This document shows, piece by piece, positions 13,954-22,013 of a stretch of DNA of 24,674 bases. Position numbers and translations under genes: made by a program. Under the pieces are notes generated by a model. That model did not search any database. It was not told the origin of the DNA and saw only the letters and a program-made list of their open reading frames with translations. The stretch is taken from assembly GCA_937919155.1 (NCBI GenBank), contig CALFPM010000148.1, positions 1 through 24,674 on the forward strand, given 5' to 3'. The DNA is from an uncultured Clostridia bacterium. Its GTDB lineage: Bacteria > Bacillota > Clostridia > Oscillospirales > Acutalibacteraceae. Every line of letters starts with the position of its first letter. Positions within the stretch are counted from its first letter, which is position 1.

Positions 13954-15435
13954 TTAGTATGACGAATAAAAGCTCTTTATTCCGTTTTTGCGTTCGTTGA
14001 TTTTGTCAAAACCGGAAATATATTCATAGGGATATTTATAATTAAAAATGCGTTCAACATTATGTGTTCCGGGTTCACAGAGTTTTATGACCGCTCCCGC
14101 GCCCACCGCAAGCACGGTGTGGCATTCTTCCATCATAAACACGTTGTAAAGGCACTCATGACCCGTCTTGCTCCAACCAACATTCTCAAGATTGCCCACG
14201 CACTTGCTCTGGCGATACATATAGTAAGGGTTGTAGCCGCATTTTGAAAGCCGTGACGATGCATATTCCAGCATCTTCTTGGCGGTGTTGCCGCCTGCCA
14301 CTTCTGCTCCCGATGCATTAAGATCGGAAGAGCGTTTCAGAGCAAGAGTATGCACGGTTATATTTTCGGGAGCAAGGGAAATTGCCGTGTCAACACTTGA
14401 ACAAAAATCTTCAAAGGATTCATCGGGCAAGCCTGCGATCAGATCCATATTTATGCTGTCAAAGCCGTATGCCTTTGCAAGCTGATAGGCTTTTACCGAC
14501 TGCTCAACGGAATGATTTCTGCCGATAAGCTCCAGAGTCTGCTGATTGAAGGTCTGGGGATTTATACTGATTCTGCCAACATTATGAAGGCGCAATATTC
14601 TTAATTTTTCGGGAGTTACCGTATCGGGTCTTCCGACCTCAACGGTATATTCCTTGACAGTTGAAAGGTCAAAATTTCTTTCGATTGCACCGAGAAGCCT
14701 GTCCATCTGCGGTGCTTCAAGCACACCGGGAGTGCCGCCGCCGAAATAAATACTTTCAAGACGCAGACCCAACTCCGATGCAATTTCACCCGTAATTTCA
14801 ATTTCCTCCGCAAGCTTTTCAAGATACTCGGGAAGAATCTTTCTTGCATTTGCATTGCCGATTGAATGAGAAACAAAGGAGCAATAACTGCACCTTGACG
14901 GGCAAAACGGAATTGAAACATAAAGGCTGAACGATTTATCCTGCGACAAATCAATTATCTTCTGCTCCGCCGCAGCAACGGTAAATGCAAGTTCTGCCTT
15001 TTCTTCCGTAACAAGCAATTCCTCCGTGAAATAGCGTCTTGCTTCCGCCTCGCCATATTCCTCAATAAGACGCAGGACAAGCTTTGAGGGGCGCACACCT
15101 GTCTGGATGCCCCAGGGCGGAGTATAACCCGTTATATCCGACAACACATTAAAAATAAGCTGTGCCGTTTTCAGTTCGCATTTGTCACGCATTTCTTCGT
15201 CCGTTTCTGTATCAGACGCATTAACAACCGCACTCGTTTCACGGCATTCGCCGTCAATAACTGCTTTAACGGTAATAAGGTTTCCGCCGTCAACCGATTC
15301 GCAACAGGTTATGACCTCTTTCTCGTCTTCTCCGCTTTCATCATAAACTATATTAATTTTTTCGTTGGGGTAATAAACCCTGCACAGACTTTCACACTCA
15401 TAATGAAAATCGTGGCCGAAAATCCTTAATATCAC
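13954..15435 (-). CDS. hemZ: Oxygen-independent coproporphyrinogen III oxidase-like radical SAM protein HemZ
   Basis: 493 residues, matching HemZ of Bacillus and Clostridia (~490). An N-terminal region of about 165 residues specific to HemZ precedes the radical SAM barrel with CPSRCSYC (Cys178, Cys182, Cys185) ligating the iron-sulfur cluster. This is followed by ESIYFGGGTPG and INMDLIAGLPDE, both typical of the HemN superfamily. It is annotated as coproporphyrinogen dehydrogenase. No other heme gene is visible, so a different role is conceivable in an anaerobe. The start is GTG at 15435, with AGGATGG eight bases upstream, immediately after the TAA of the MBL gene, so the two are coupled. Confidence 0.9.
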   Translation of the reverse strand: MILRIFGHDFHYECESLCRVYYPNEKINIVYDESGEDEKEVITCCESVDGGNLITVKAVIDGECRETSAVVNASDTETDEEMRDKCELKTAQLIFNVLSDITGYTPPWGIQTGVRPSKLVLRLIEEYGEAEARRYFTEELLVTEEKAELAFTVAAAEQKIIDLSQDKSFSLYVSIPFCPSRCSYCSFVSHSIGNANARKILPEYLEKLAEEIEITGEIASELGLRLESIYFGGGTPGVLEAPQMDRLLGAIERNFDLSTVKEYTVEVGRPDTVTPEKLRILRLHNVGRISINPQTFNQQTLELIGRNHSVEQSVKAYQLAKAYGFDSINMDLIAGLPDESFEDFCSSVDTAISLAPENITVHTLALKRSSDLNASGAEVAGGNTAKKMLEYASSRLSKCGYNPYYMYRQSKCVGNLENVGWSKTGHECLYNVFMMEECHTVLAVGAGAVIKLCEPGTHNVERIFNYKYPYEYISGFDKINERKNGIKSFYSSY

Positions 15436-16077
15436 TTATTTTACCATCCTTCTGATATACCAATTACGTGTTCTTTCACTTTCAAGAGTGGTTTCTCTGT
15501 TGTGACCGGGAAGAACTCTGTAATTGCCGTCAAGAGCAATAAGCCTTTTCAGTGAAGCAATCATAAGTTCATCACTTCCGCCGGGGAAATCCGTTCTGCC
15601 TGCGGTCATACAAAACAGTGTGTCACCGCTGATTATTGTTTTTTCACGTTCTATAATGTAGCACACACTGCCCATTGTGTGACCGGGGGTGCTCATCACT
15701 TTTATTTCTTCCTCACCGAGAGTAATAATATCTCCCTCTTTGAGAAGTATATCTGCAGTTACAGGTTGCTGAGACTCGGGCATATTGCCCTCTGCAAGGC
15801 TCTTTTTCGGGTCAGTCAGATGCTCCGCATCTTTGAAATGGATTGCCACCTTTGCACCTGTTGCCTCTTTCAGACCGTGCACACCGAAAATGTGGTCAAA
15901 ATGTCCGTGAGTGAGCAAAATATACTTAAGACTTGCGTTGTTTTTCGCAAGAATATCATTGAATTTTTCAACATACCACGCAGGGTCAACAATTGCCGCT
16001 TCGCCTGATTTTTCATCAATAAGCATATAGCAGTTCGCAAACATTTCGTGACCCAGATCAAGGGTTAATATTTTCAT
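15436..16077 (-). CDS. MBL-fold metallo-hydrolase (glyoxalase II-like)
   Basis: 213 residues from ATG at 16077, which has GGAGGA five bases upstream; an upstream in-frame start at 16143 would overlap dtd and has no comparable site. The metal-binding THGHFDH motif (56-62) and later the TPGHTMGSVCY, SGDTLFC and LPGHNRETT elements place it in the metallo-beta-lactamase superfamily, near the short glyoxalase II-like hydrolases. The usual assignment in Clostridia is a hydroxyacylglutathione hydrolase-like thioesterase, but glutathione is generally absent there, so the natural substrate is unknown. It lies 13 bases after dtd and directly abuts hemZ. Confidence 0.87.
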   Translation of the reverse strand: MKILTLDLGHEMFANCYMLIDEKSGEAAIVDPAWYVEKFNDILAKNNASLKYILLTHGHFDHIFGVHGLKEATGAKVAIHFKDAEHLTDPKKSLAEGNMPESQQPVTADILLKEGDIITLGEEEIKVMSTPGHTMGSVCYIIEREKTIISGDTLFCMTAGRTDFPGGSDELMIASLKRLIALDGNYRVLPGHNRETTLESERTRNWYIRRMVK

Positions 16078-16090
16078 CTGTATCCTCCGA

Positions 16091-16549
16091 TTACTTTTTG
16101 CACCATATGTCCGTATCCATAACAATGGTGACGGGGCCGTCATTTTCTATTTCGACTTTCATATCCGCCGCAAAAACACCCGTTTCAACCTTGCCGATTC
16201 CGTTTTTGAGAAGTTCGGCGCAGAAATGACGGTAAAGTCTGTCAGCTTCATCGGGTGGTGCCGAATCGGTGAATGAGGGTCTGTTTCCCTTCTTTATGTC
16301 GGCACACAGAGTAAACTGCGAAATAACAAGGATTTCTCCGCCGATATCGGTGATACTTTTGTTCATTTTACCTGCTTCATCCTCAAACACACGAAGCTTT
16401 GCAACCTTGGCGGCAAGCAATTCCGCCTGCGCCTCGGTATCGCCGTCCATAACGCCGAGCAGGATGTTATACCCTTTTCCGACACTGCCTTTTATTTCAC
16501 CGTCAACGCTGACGGAGGATTTATTGACTCGCTGTATTACTGCACGCAT
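16091..16549 (-). CDS. dtd: D-aminoacyl-tRNA deacylase
   Basis: 152 residues, the standard length of Dtd. It begins MRAVIQRV, with the two active-site motifs SQFTL (77-81) and NRPSFT (89-94), and ends EIENDGPVTIVMDT. The enzyme removes D-amino acids (and glycine mischarged onto tRNA-Ala) from tRNA, protecting translation. The ATG at 16549 follows the rel TAA (16550-16552) with no gap, so translation is coupled. The rel-dtd pair is conserved across Firmicutes. Confidence 0.95.
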   Translation of the reverse strand: MRAVIQRVNKSSVSVDGEIKGSVGKGYNILLGVMDGDTEAQAELLAAKVAKLRVFEDEAGKMNKSITDIGGEILVISQFTLCADIKKGNRPSFTDSAPPDEADRLYRHFCAELLKNGIGKVETGVFAADMKVEIENDGPVTIVMDTDIWCKK

Positions 16550-18760
16550 TTATATACCTGACCTTTCGATTGAGAGAACGCCGTCTATTTTGTCAATTTT
16601 TGCAACAAGAGAATTGAGATGCTCAACTCCGTTAACGGAAACCGTAACCATAACAATTGCTCTGCCGTCCTTTGTGTTGCGGGTGCTGATGTCGTTAATC
16701 ATAATGCGCATACTTGCAAGCAGGCTTGAAACATCCGCAAGAAGTCCGATTCTGTTAAGGCAATAAAGCTGCAGAGTGCACTTGAATTCTTCTTTTACGG
16801 TTGTATCCCAGTATGCTTTTACCCATCTGTCGGGTTCGCCTGCCTTGCTGATATCATCAGGCACGTTGGTACACTTCTTTGTGTGAATCGAAACGCCGTG
16901 CCCTCTCGTGATAAAGCCTATGATATCATCGCCGGGCAGAGGATTGCAGCAGCGTGAGAATTTGACAAGGCAATTGTCGATACCTTCAACAACAACGCCT
17001 TCCTTGCTCTTTGTGCGTTTCTTTGTCGGTGCAATCGCGATGACAGGCTGCTCTGTTTTATTGAGTTTCGCATAATCTTCTTTGATTTTGGGCATCAGGC
17101 GCATAAGCGAAATTCCGCCGTAGCCGATTGCCGCATAGAAATCGTCAACATCTTTGCAATGCTGACGCTCTGCCATTTTTTCAATAAATTCATTGAACTC
17201 GGCTTCATTCAGGCGGATGAAGTTGCGCTTGAATTCGCGCTCAACCTGCGCTTTACCCTCTGCAATATTTTCTTCTCTGCGTTCTTTCTTGAACCATTGT
17301 CTGATTTTGCTTCTCGCCTGACTTGTTTTGACAATGTTAAGCCAATCTCGGCTGGGACCCTTGCCCTGCTGTGACGAGGTCATAATCTCAACAATCTCGC
17401 CCGTTTTGACATTGTAATCAAGCGGAACGATTCTGCCGTCAACCTTTGCACCAATCATTTTGTTGCCGACTGCAGAGTGAATGGCATATGCAAAGTCAAT
17501 AACAGTTGAACCCATCGGCAGGCTGAACACATCGCCCTTGGGCGTAAACACAAACACCTCTTCAGGCACAAGGTCGCTTTTGATTGTTGAAACAATATCT
17601 TCAACATCCTCGGTATCACTCTGGCTTTCAAGCAGTTGTCTTATCCAGGTGAGACGCTCCTCGAATTTTGCCGTGCCGTTGATGCCGAGCTTGTATTTCC
17701 AATGGGCTGCGATACCGTATTCAGCGGTATGATGCATTTCCCAGGTTCTTATCTGCACTTCAAAAGGAATACCCTCTTTTCCCAGCACGGTTGTGTGAAG
17801 TGACTGATACATATTGGGCTTGGGAGTTGAAATATAATCCTTGAATCTGCCGGGAATAGGTTTGAACATATCGTGGATAACGCCGAGGCAGTTGTAACAG
17901 TCAATAACCGTATCAACAATTATTCTCACGGCGTAAATATCATAAATCTGATCAAAGTTTTTGTTCTGCATATACATCTTTCGGTATATGCCGTGAACAG
18001 ATTTGATTCGACCGCTTACATGCGCACCCGAAACAACCGTTTCCATTCTTGCGCCGATTCTCTCCTTGATATCACCGAGGAATTCATTTCTCGACTTGCT
18101 CTGATTTTCCAGAGAAGTTTCAATTTCGTGATACGCAACAGGATCAAGATAGCTGATGGACAAATCCTCAAGCTCTTCCTTGATAGCTCTGATACCGAGA
18201 CGGTGCGCAATGGGCGCATAAATCTCGCCTGTTTCTCGGGCAATCTCCCTGCGTCTCTGCTCGGGTTTGAACATAAGTGTTCTCATATTATGAAGGCGGT
18301 CTGCAAGCTTAATGATTATAACCCTGATATCCCTTGACATCGCAATGAGCATTTTGCGGATATTTTCTGCCTGCTGTTCTTCCTTTGTCTGCAAAGGCAC
18401 CTTGCCGATTTTGGTAACACCCTCAACAAGGTCGGCTATCGTTTCTCCGAACTCCTTCTTAACCTCATCGCGTGTGAGGGTTGTATCCTCAACGGTATCG
18501 TGCAAAAGTGCCGCAATGATGGAAGCCTGATCCATACCCAGACTTGCAAGAATTATGGCAACGCTCAGGGGGTGCATAATATAAGGCTCACCCGAAAGAC
18601 GCTTCTGTCCCTCATGAGCGGAATTGGCAAGCTGATAAGCCTTTTCAATGTCTCGGCGCTCATTTTCAGTGCAGTTGTCACCGATAAGACCGAAAAGTAT
18701 TTCCATACACTCATCGGGCGTTGAACCTGTGCACACACTTTTTTTCTTAAAATCCTTCAT
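16550..18760 (-). CDS. relA: Bifunctional (p)ppGpp synthetase/hydrolase (Rel)
   Basis: 736 residues, the usual size of long Rel enzymes. The HD hydrolase domain has His49 (SAHEGQKR), His63 and the HD pair His87-Asp88 in LLHDTVEDT, so hydrolase activity is expected. The synthetase domain (about 230-370) shows RIKSVHGIYRKM, YDIYAVRIIVD and the G-loop-region sequence FKDYISTPKPNMYQSLHTTV. A TGS domain (about 400-465, VFVFTPKGDVFSLPMGSTVIDFA), a zinc-finger-like segment (FSRCCNPLPGDDI) and a C-terminal ACT domain follow. It makes and degrades the alarmone in the stringent response, sensing uncharged tRNA on ribosomes. ATG at 18760 has AAGGA about seven bases upstream; it follows recJ by 34 bases. 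Confidence 0.95.
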   Translation of the reverse strand: MKDFKKKSVCTGSTPDECMEILFGLIGDNCTENERRDIEKAYQLANSAHEGQKRLSGEPYIMHPLSVAIILASLGMDQASIIAALLHDTVEDTTLTRDEVKKEFGETIADLVEGVTKIGKVPLQTKEEQQAENIRKMLIAMSRDIRVIIIKLADRLHNMRTLMFKPEQRRREIARETGEIYAPIAHRLGIRAIKEELEDLSISYLDPVAYHEIETSLENQSKSRNEFLGDIKERIGARMETVVSGAHVSGRIKSVHGIYRKMYMQNKNFDQIYDIYAVRIIVDTVIDCYNCLGVIHDMFKPIPGRFKDYISTPKPNMYQSLHTTVLGKEGIPFEVQIRTWEMHHTAEYGIAAHWKYKLGINGTAKFEERLTWIRQLLESQSDTEDVEDIVSTIKSDLVPEEVFVFTPKGDVFSLPMGSTVIDFAYAIHSAVGNKMIGAKVDGRIVPLDYNVKTGEIVEIMTSSQQGKGPSRDWLNIVKTSQARSKIRQWFKKERREENIAEGKAQVEREFKRNFIRLNEAEFNEFIEKMAERQHCKDVDDFYAAIGYGGISLMRLMPKIKEDYAKLNKTEQPVIAIAPTKKRTKSKEGVVVEGIDNCLVKFSRCCNPLPGDDIIGFITRGHGVSIHTKKCTNVPDDISKAGEPDRWVKAYWDTTVKEEFKCTLQLYCLNRIGLLADVSSLLASMRIMINDISTRNTKDGRAIVMVTVSVNGVEHLNSLVAKIDKIDGVLSIERSGI

Positions 18761-18794
18761 AACATTTTCCTTCTCTCAATTCAAAAAGAGATTT

Positions 18795-20831
18795 CTATAT
18801 GTAACTTCTGATCCGCTTCATTATTTCAGAATCCTCAAGGTTCACCTTAGGCGGATTCATCGGTACCCTTACGGTATCATATTCATCTGCTTCAAGAATG
18901 CCCATTTCAAGCATTATATCCGCAACCGCATTTATCTTTGCAAGATTTGAACCGTCATCACCGATACGCACACAAAGTGCTTCGTAATATCTGTCCCTGA
19001 GTGGCTTTGCTTTTATACTCTTGAACACATCCACCTGAAGCTGTCTGTCAGGCAGAATTGAAAGCGCCTCTGATGATGACAGTTTCTCATTCCTTGAAAA
19101 TTTCTCGTAAAGACTTATGGCGGAAAGTACTTTTTCCTCATCCGTAAGCGCAGGCTTGATTGCTCTGACAATCACCGAAACTCTTGCCTCGCCGTTATAT
19201 ATGTTACGGTCAAGATTAACGGCAAGGTCAACAATATCGCCTTTTTCGAAAGGAAAGCGTTTTTCTGCCATTCCGAAATAAACAACGCCTGTTCTTGCGC
19301 CGTTTTTGGAAACAATCATTCTCACGTGCTTGCCGTCAGAAACACCTGCAATCTCATCAATTTTCACTCCGAAGAGACCGAAGCAAGGCTGAGGATTGCC
19401 TGCGCCGAAAGGTTCAAGCAGACTCATTGAATCCAGCATATCAAGTCCAATTGAATTCGGAAGCAGACGGCAATCTATTTTCTGCAATGCAAACGGCATT
19501 TCTTTATCCGATGCATATTCATTTATTCTTCGTCTGAATTCTTCTATTCTCGATGACTTCAGTCCGAGGCCTGCAGCCAATGTGTGACCGCCGAAATGGT
19601 CAAGACAATCGGAAACAGCTTCAATTGCGTCATAGATGGAAAATCCTTCTATGCTTCGGCAAGAGCCTCTTGCATCCTCACCGTCACGGGAAATCACCAC
19701 ACAGGGTCTGCCGAATCTTTCGGTTATCCTTGCGGCAACAATTCCGATAACGCCCTGATGCCAGTCTTCACCGTCAACAACAATAATTCTGTCATTGAGA
19801 ATATCCGAACCGGATGAAAGCATTGACTGCACCTGAGCGAAAATATCTGTTTCGGTCTGCTGACGTTTCGTGTTCATTCTGTTTATTTCTCCTGCAATGT
19901 CGAGAGCAATTTCATCGTCATCGCAAAGGAGCAAATCCAACGCTTTGTTGGCAGAGCCGATTCTGCCTGCCGCATTGATTCTCGGGCATACAGTGAACGC
20001 CGCTGTTGAAGCGGTGAACACCTTATCTCCCACTCCGGCAATTTCCATAAGCGCGTTGATTCCGGGTCTGGGATCCTCATTGATAAGCGCAAGCCCTCTG
20101 CGCACCATAACTCTGTTTTCGCCTGTAAGAGTAACAACATCGCCGATTGTTCCCAGTGCAACAAGGTCGCCGTATTCCTCAATGAGAATATCTCCGCTGT
20201 CCCCCTCAAGGGCGCACACAAGCTTGAAAGCAACACCTACGCCCGACATTTCCTTGAAACTGCTGGGGCAGTCACTGCGGTGAGGGTCAACAACCGCAAG
20301 TGCATCGGGAAGCACATCACCCACCTTGTGATGGTCGGTAACAATAAGATCAACACCAAGCTCCTTGGCGCGGATTGCCTCATCTATTGCGGAAACACCG
20401 TTATCAACGGTTACAATCAGTTTGACTCCCCTTCCTGCAAGCTCTTCAATTGCGGGAATGTTGAGACCGTAGCCCTCCGTAAGTCTGTCAGGAATGTAAC
20501 GGATTACATTTGCACCTCTTGTTTCAAGGTAAGAATAAAGCAGAGCTGTTGCGGTTACACCATCGGCATCATAATCACCGAACACGCAAATAAGCTCAAA
20601 GTCATCAATGGCTCTGTTTATTCTTTCTGCTGCCTTGCTCATATCGGCAATGGACAGCGGCGAAAGCTGCAAAGGGGCATCGTGGTCAAAAAAATCATTT
20701 ATTTCATCTATATTGTCAAAGCCTCTTGAAGTAGCCAGCAAAGCGGCAAAAGGATCAACGCTGAGCTCCTGAGCTATCTGCGCCGCTAAATCCTTGTTAC
20801 CCTTTGTCACTACCCACTTTTTGCGTCTCAA
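18795..20831 (-). CDS. recJ: Single-stranded-DNA-specific exonuclease RecJ
   Basis: About 678 residues. DHH-family motifs are intact: DYDADG (about 86-91), VDNG (142-145) and DHH (166-168), followed by the DHHA1 domain with FGGHTLAAGL and an OB-fold region. It degrades single-stranded DNA 5' to 3' in recombination and mismatch/base-excision repair. Two in-frame TTG codons compete as start: 20837 is only three bases from GGA, while 20831 is nine bases away and gives MRRKKWVV, like RecJ homologues, so I prefer 20831. A near-consensus promoter lies ~25 bases further upstream. It is the first gene of a run continuing through rel and dtd. Confidence 0.93.
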   Translation of the reverse strand: MRRKKWVVTKGNKDLAAQIAQELSVDPFAALLATSRGFDNIDEINDFFDHDAPLQLSPLSIADMSKAAERINRAIDDFELICVFGDYDADGVTATALLYSYLETRGANVIRYIPDRLTEGYGLNIPAIEELAGRGVKLIVTVDNGVSAIDEAIRAKELGVDLIVTDHHKVGDVLPDALAVVDPHRSDCPSSFKEMSGVGVAFKLVCALEGDSGDILIEEYGDLVALGTIGDVVTLTGENRVMVRRGLALINEDPRPGINALMEIAGVGDKVFTASTAAFTVCPRINAAGRIGSANKALDLLLCDDDEIALDIAGEINRMNTKRQQTETDIFAQVQSMLSSGSDILNDRIIVVDGEDWHQGVIGIVAARITERFGRPCVVISRDGEDARGSCRSIEGFSIYDAIEAVSDCLDHFGGHTLAAGLGLKSSRIEEFRRRINEYASDKEMPFALQKIDCRLLPNSIGLDMLDSMSLLEPFGAGNPQPCFGLFGVKIDEIAGVSDGKHVRMIVSKNGARTGVVYFGMAEKRFPFEKGDIVDLAVNLDRNIYNGEARVSVIVRAIKPALTDEEKVLSAISLYEKFSRNEKLSSSEALSILPDRQLQVDVFKSIKAKPLRDRYYEALCVRIGDDGSNLAKINAVADIMLEMGILEADEYDTVRVPMNPPKVNLEDSEIMKRIRSYI

Positions 20832-20858
20832 ATACAATCATCCTTTCAATATCTTATT

Positions 20859-20887
20859 ATTATAACACTTATATATATTTTTTTCAA
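20859..20887 (-). promoter_or_regulatory. Sigma-A promoter of recJ
   Basis: On the - strand, -35 TTGAAA (20882-20887) and -10 TATAAT (20859-20864) are separated by 17 bases. No terminator intervenes before recJ, and the expected leader is about 20 bases. Confidence 0.85.
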
Positions 20888-20966
20888 GATAAAATATATA
20901 AAGAGAATGGTAAAATAAGACAGAAAATATATAAATGATTCGGCGCAAAATCTGTTCACCAATAAA

Positions 20967-20995
20967 ACAAAAAGACCGCACTCAAAGTACGGTCT
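20967..20995 (-). terminator. Intrinsic terminator of the candidate ncRNA
   Basis: In the - strand transcript AGACCG (20990-20995) and CGGTCT (20973-20978) pair with an inner three-base stem, and TTTTTGTTTTATT follows at once. It lies just upstream of the recJ promoter and insulates it. Confidence 0.8.
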
Positions 20996-21326
20996 GATTT
21001 CATATTATTCAATTTTCCTTGCCCACAACCGCAATCCGATTTTCAAACAGTTAATTTGTTTCAAATGCGGCATATCGGATCATTGCAGACGTAGAAAATT
21101 CATCTGATTTCACCTTTAAAAATCCGCTTTTTCAGTTATCGGATGTTGCGGCTGTGAGCTGATGTGCTACATCGTACATCGGGTATCGCCGCCTTTCTTT
21201 TTTCACTTGTTGACCTTTGGCTTGTGATATATGGTCAAGAGGAAATCGGAAGCATCTGCACAAGCTTTTATTTGCTTCATCGGAGGGTTTTGATGTTTTT
21301 TGTTTTAACTCCTGTTCCTTTCCTCG
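20967..21326 (-). ncRNA. Candidate structured non-coding RNA of unknown class
   Basis: A consensus promoter (21332-21360) and an intrinsic terminator (20967-20995) bound a ~355-nt unit with no intact long reading frame. In the - strand transcript a long helix joins 21159-21138 to 21040-21021: 13 consecutive pairs including two G-U, a two-base bulge, then seven more pairs. Smaller hairpins are seen at 21210-21238 (TTGACC/GGTCAA), 21086-21106 (CAGATG/CGTCTG) and 21045-21061 (AAACA/TGTTT). It lacks the conserved elements I would look for in tmRNA, RNase P RNA, SRP RNA and T-box leaders. Small open frames exist but are short; one frame holds several peptide-like pieces separated by stops, so a decayed coding element is an alternative. 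Confidence 0.55.
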
Positions 21327-21331
21327 ACTTT

Positions 21332-21360
21332 AATATATCATATATTTTAGCACTTGTCAA
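21332..21360 (-). promoter_or_regulatory. Consensus sigma-A promoter of the candidate ncRNA
   Basis: On the - strand, a perfect -35 TTGACA (21355-21360) and -10 TATATT (21332-21337) are exactly 17 bases apart. Expected transcript start is near 21325. No start codon with a suitable ribosome binding site follows for an ORF of meaningful length. Confidence 0.8.
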
Positions 21361-21419
21361 TAGTTTTTTTGATGAATGTTTATAACTTTTATTAAAAATG
21401 CACTTATCTTTATTTGCTA

Positions 21420-21448
21420 TTGACTAAAGCGACAATTATGGTTAAAAT
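21420..21448 (+). promoter_or_regulatory. Sigma-A promoter of the DUF1292 gene
   Basis: -35 TTGACT (21420-21425), a 17-base spacer and -10 TAAAAT (21443-21448). The transcript would start near 21455, about 28 bases before the ATG. Confidence 0.75.
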
Positions 21449-21482
21449 ATAGATGCATTAAAACAAGGAAGGAACATATCCT

Positions 21483-21779
21483 ATGAATAACGAAGAATAC
21501 ACACCCGATATCGTCAGCATTGTTGACGAAGACGGAAAAGAGCATATTTTCGAAGAACTTGACAGAATCGAAACAGACCGCGGCAGATATGTGGCTCTGC
21601 TCCCCCTGCCCGAATCACCCGACAAAATAACTGAAGATGACAACGCACTCATCATTCTTAAGGTCGAGGAAGAAAACGGTGAAACTTACCTTTGCCCCAT
21701 CGAAGATGACGAGGAATTCAATGAAGTCGGCAATGCATTCGAAGAAAGACTTGCTGATATGTTTGATTTTGAAGAATAA
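21483..21779 (+). CDS. DUF1292 family protein (YrzB-like)
   Basis: 98 residues and very acidic (many Glu/Asp). It follows the DUF1292 pattern: DIVSIVDEDGKEHIFEELDRIETDRGRYVALLP near the start, then NALIILKVEEENGETYLCPIEDDEEFNEVGNAFEERL. No function is established for the family; in Bacillus (YrzB) it accompanies yrrK/ruvX near alaS, but those genes are not here. ATG at 21483 follows AAGGAAGG about ten bases upstream, and the gene has its own promoter. It stands alone between the - strand RNA unit and the 6S-like RNA, which starts about a dozen bases past its stop codon. Confidence 0.87.
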   Translation: MNNEEYTPDIVSIVDEDGKEHIFEELDRIETDRGRYVALLPLPESPDKITEDDNALIILKVEEENGETYLCPIEDDEEFNEVGNAFEERLADMFDFEE

Positions 21780-21789
21780 TATATAGTTT

Positions 21790-21996
21790 TTACCCCTGCC
21801 TTGTGCGATATGACTGCAGTCAATATGTAACCCAACACACATTAATAGGGAGCCTCAGCTCCGATGACGGATTGCAGACCTCCCGGTCAGGTCCTGAACC
21901 TGATTGGACGAAGGGAGCGTGAAAGCATTGGGCGGCACCCACCTGCTTAACGAGCAGGTTACAATCGGCTGCATACGGCTTGGCGGGGACTATTTT
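21790..21996 (+). ncRNA. ssrS: 6S RNA
   Basis: A ~200-nt structured RNA of the size and layout of 6S RNA. The ends close with CCCC and GCC (21793-21796, 21798-21800) pairing to GGCGGGG (21982-21988), continued by shorter helices such as TATG/CATA. The distal part is a stem with CTCCC/GGGAG (21880-21884, 21913-21917) capped by TCAGGT/ACCTGA. The 3' half contains GGCACCCACCT (21934-21944) and a hairpin ACCTGCT/AGCAGGT (21941-21959), features I associate with 6S RNA of Clostridia. A T-rich stretch (ACTATTTTT) follows. 6S RNA binds sigma-A RNA polymerase by mimicking an open promoter in stationary phase. Location near recJ/rel agrees with B. subtilis 6S-1. Identification is by motif memory, not an alignment. 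Confidence 0.72.
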
Positions 21997-22013
21997 TGCG
22001 GAGGAAACCTGAA

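Noticed and set aside
16078..16143. Longer start for the MBL hydrolase at 16143
   Set aside because: It would overlap dtd by over 50 bases and has no good ribosome binding site, whereas 16077 has GGAGGA at ideal spacing.
21164..21385. A + strand ORF of 73 codons antisense to the candidate RNA
   Set aside because: No ribosome binding site, no recognisable domain, and it lies opposite a strong promoter and structured transcript, so it looks like chance.
20838..21482. T-box leader, tmRNA, RNase P RNA or SRP RNA as explanation for the - strand unit
   Set aside because: The T-box TGGNACC-type element, the tmRNA tag frame, the RNase P conserved segments and the SRP GNAR tetraloop region could not be found, and no gene follows the terminator closely for a leader to regulate.
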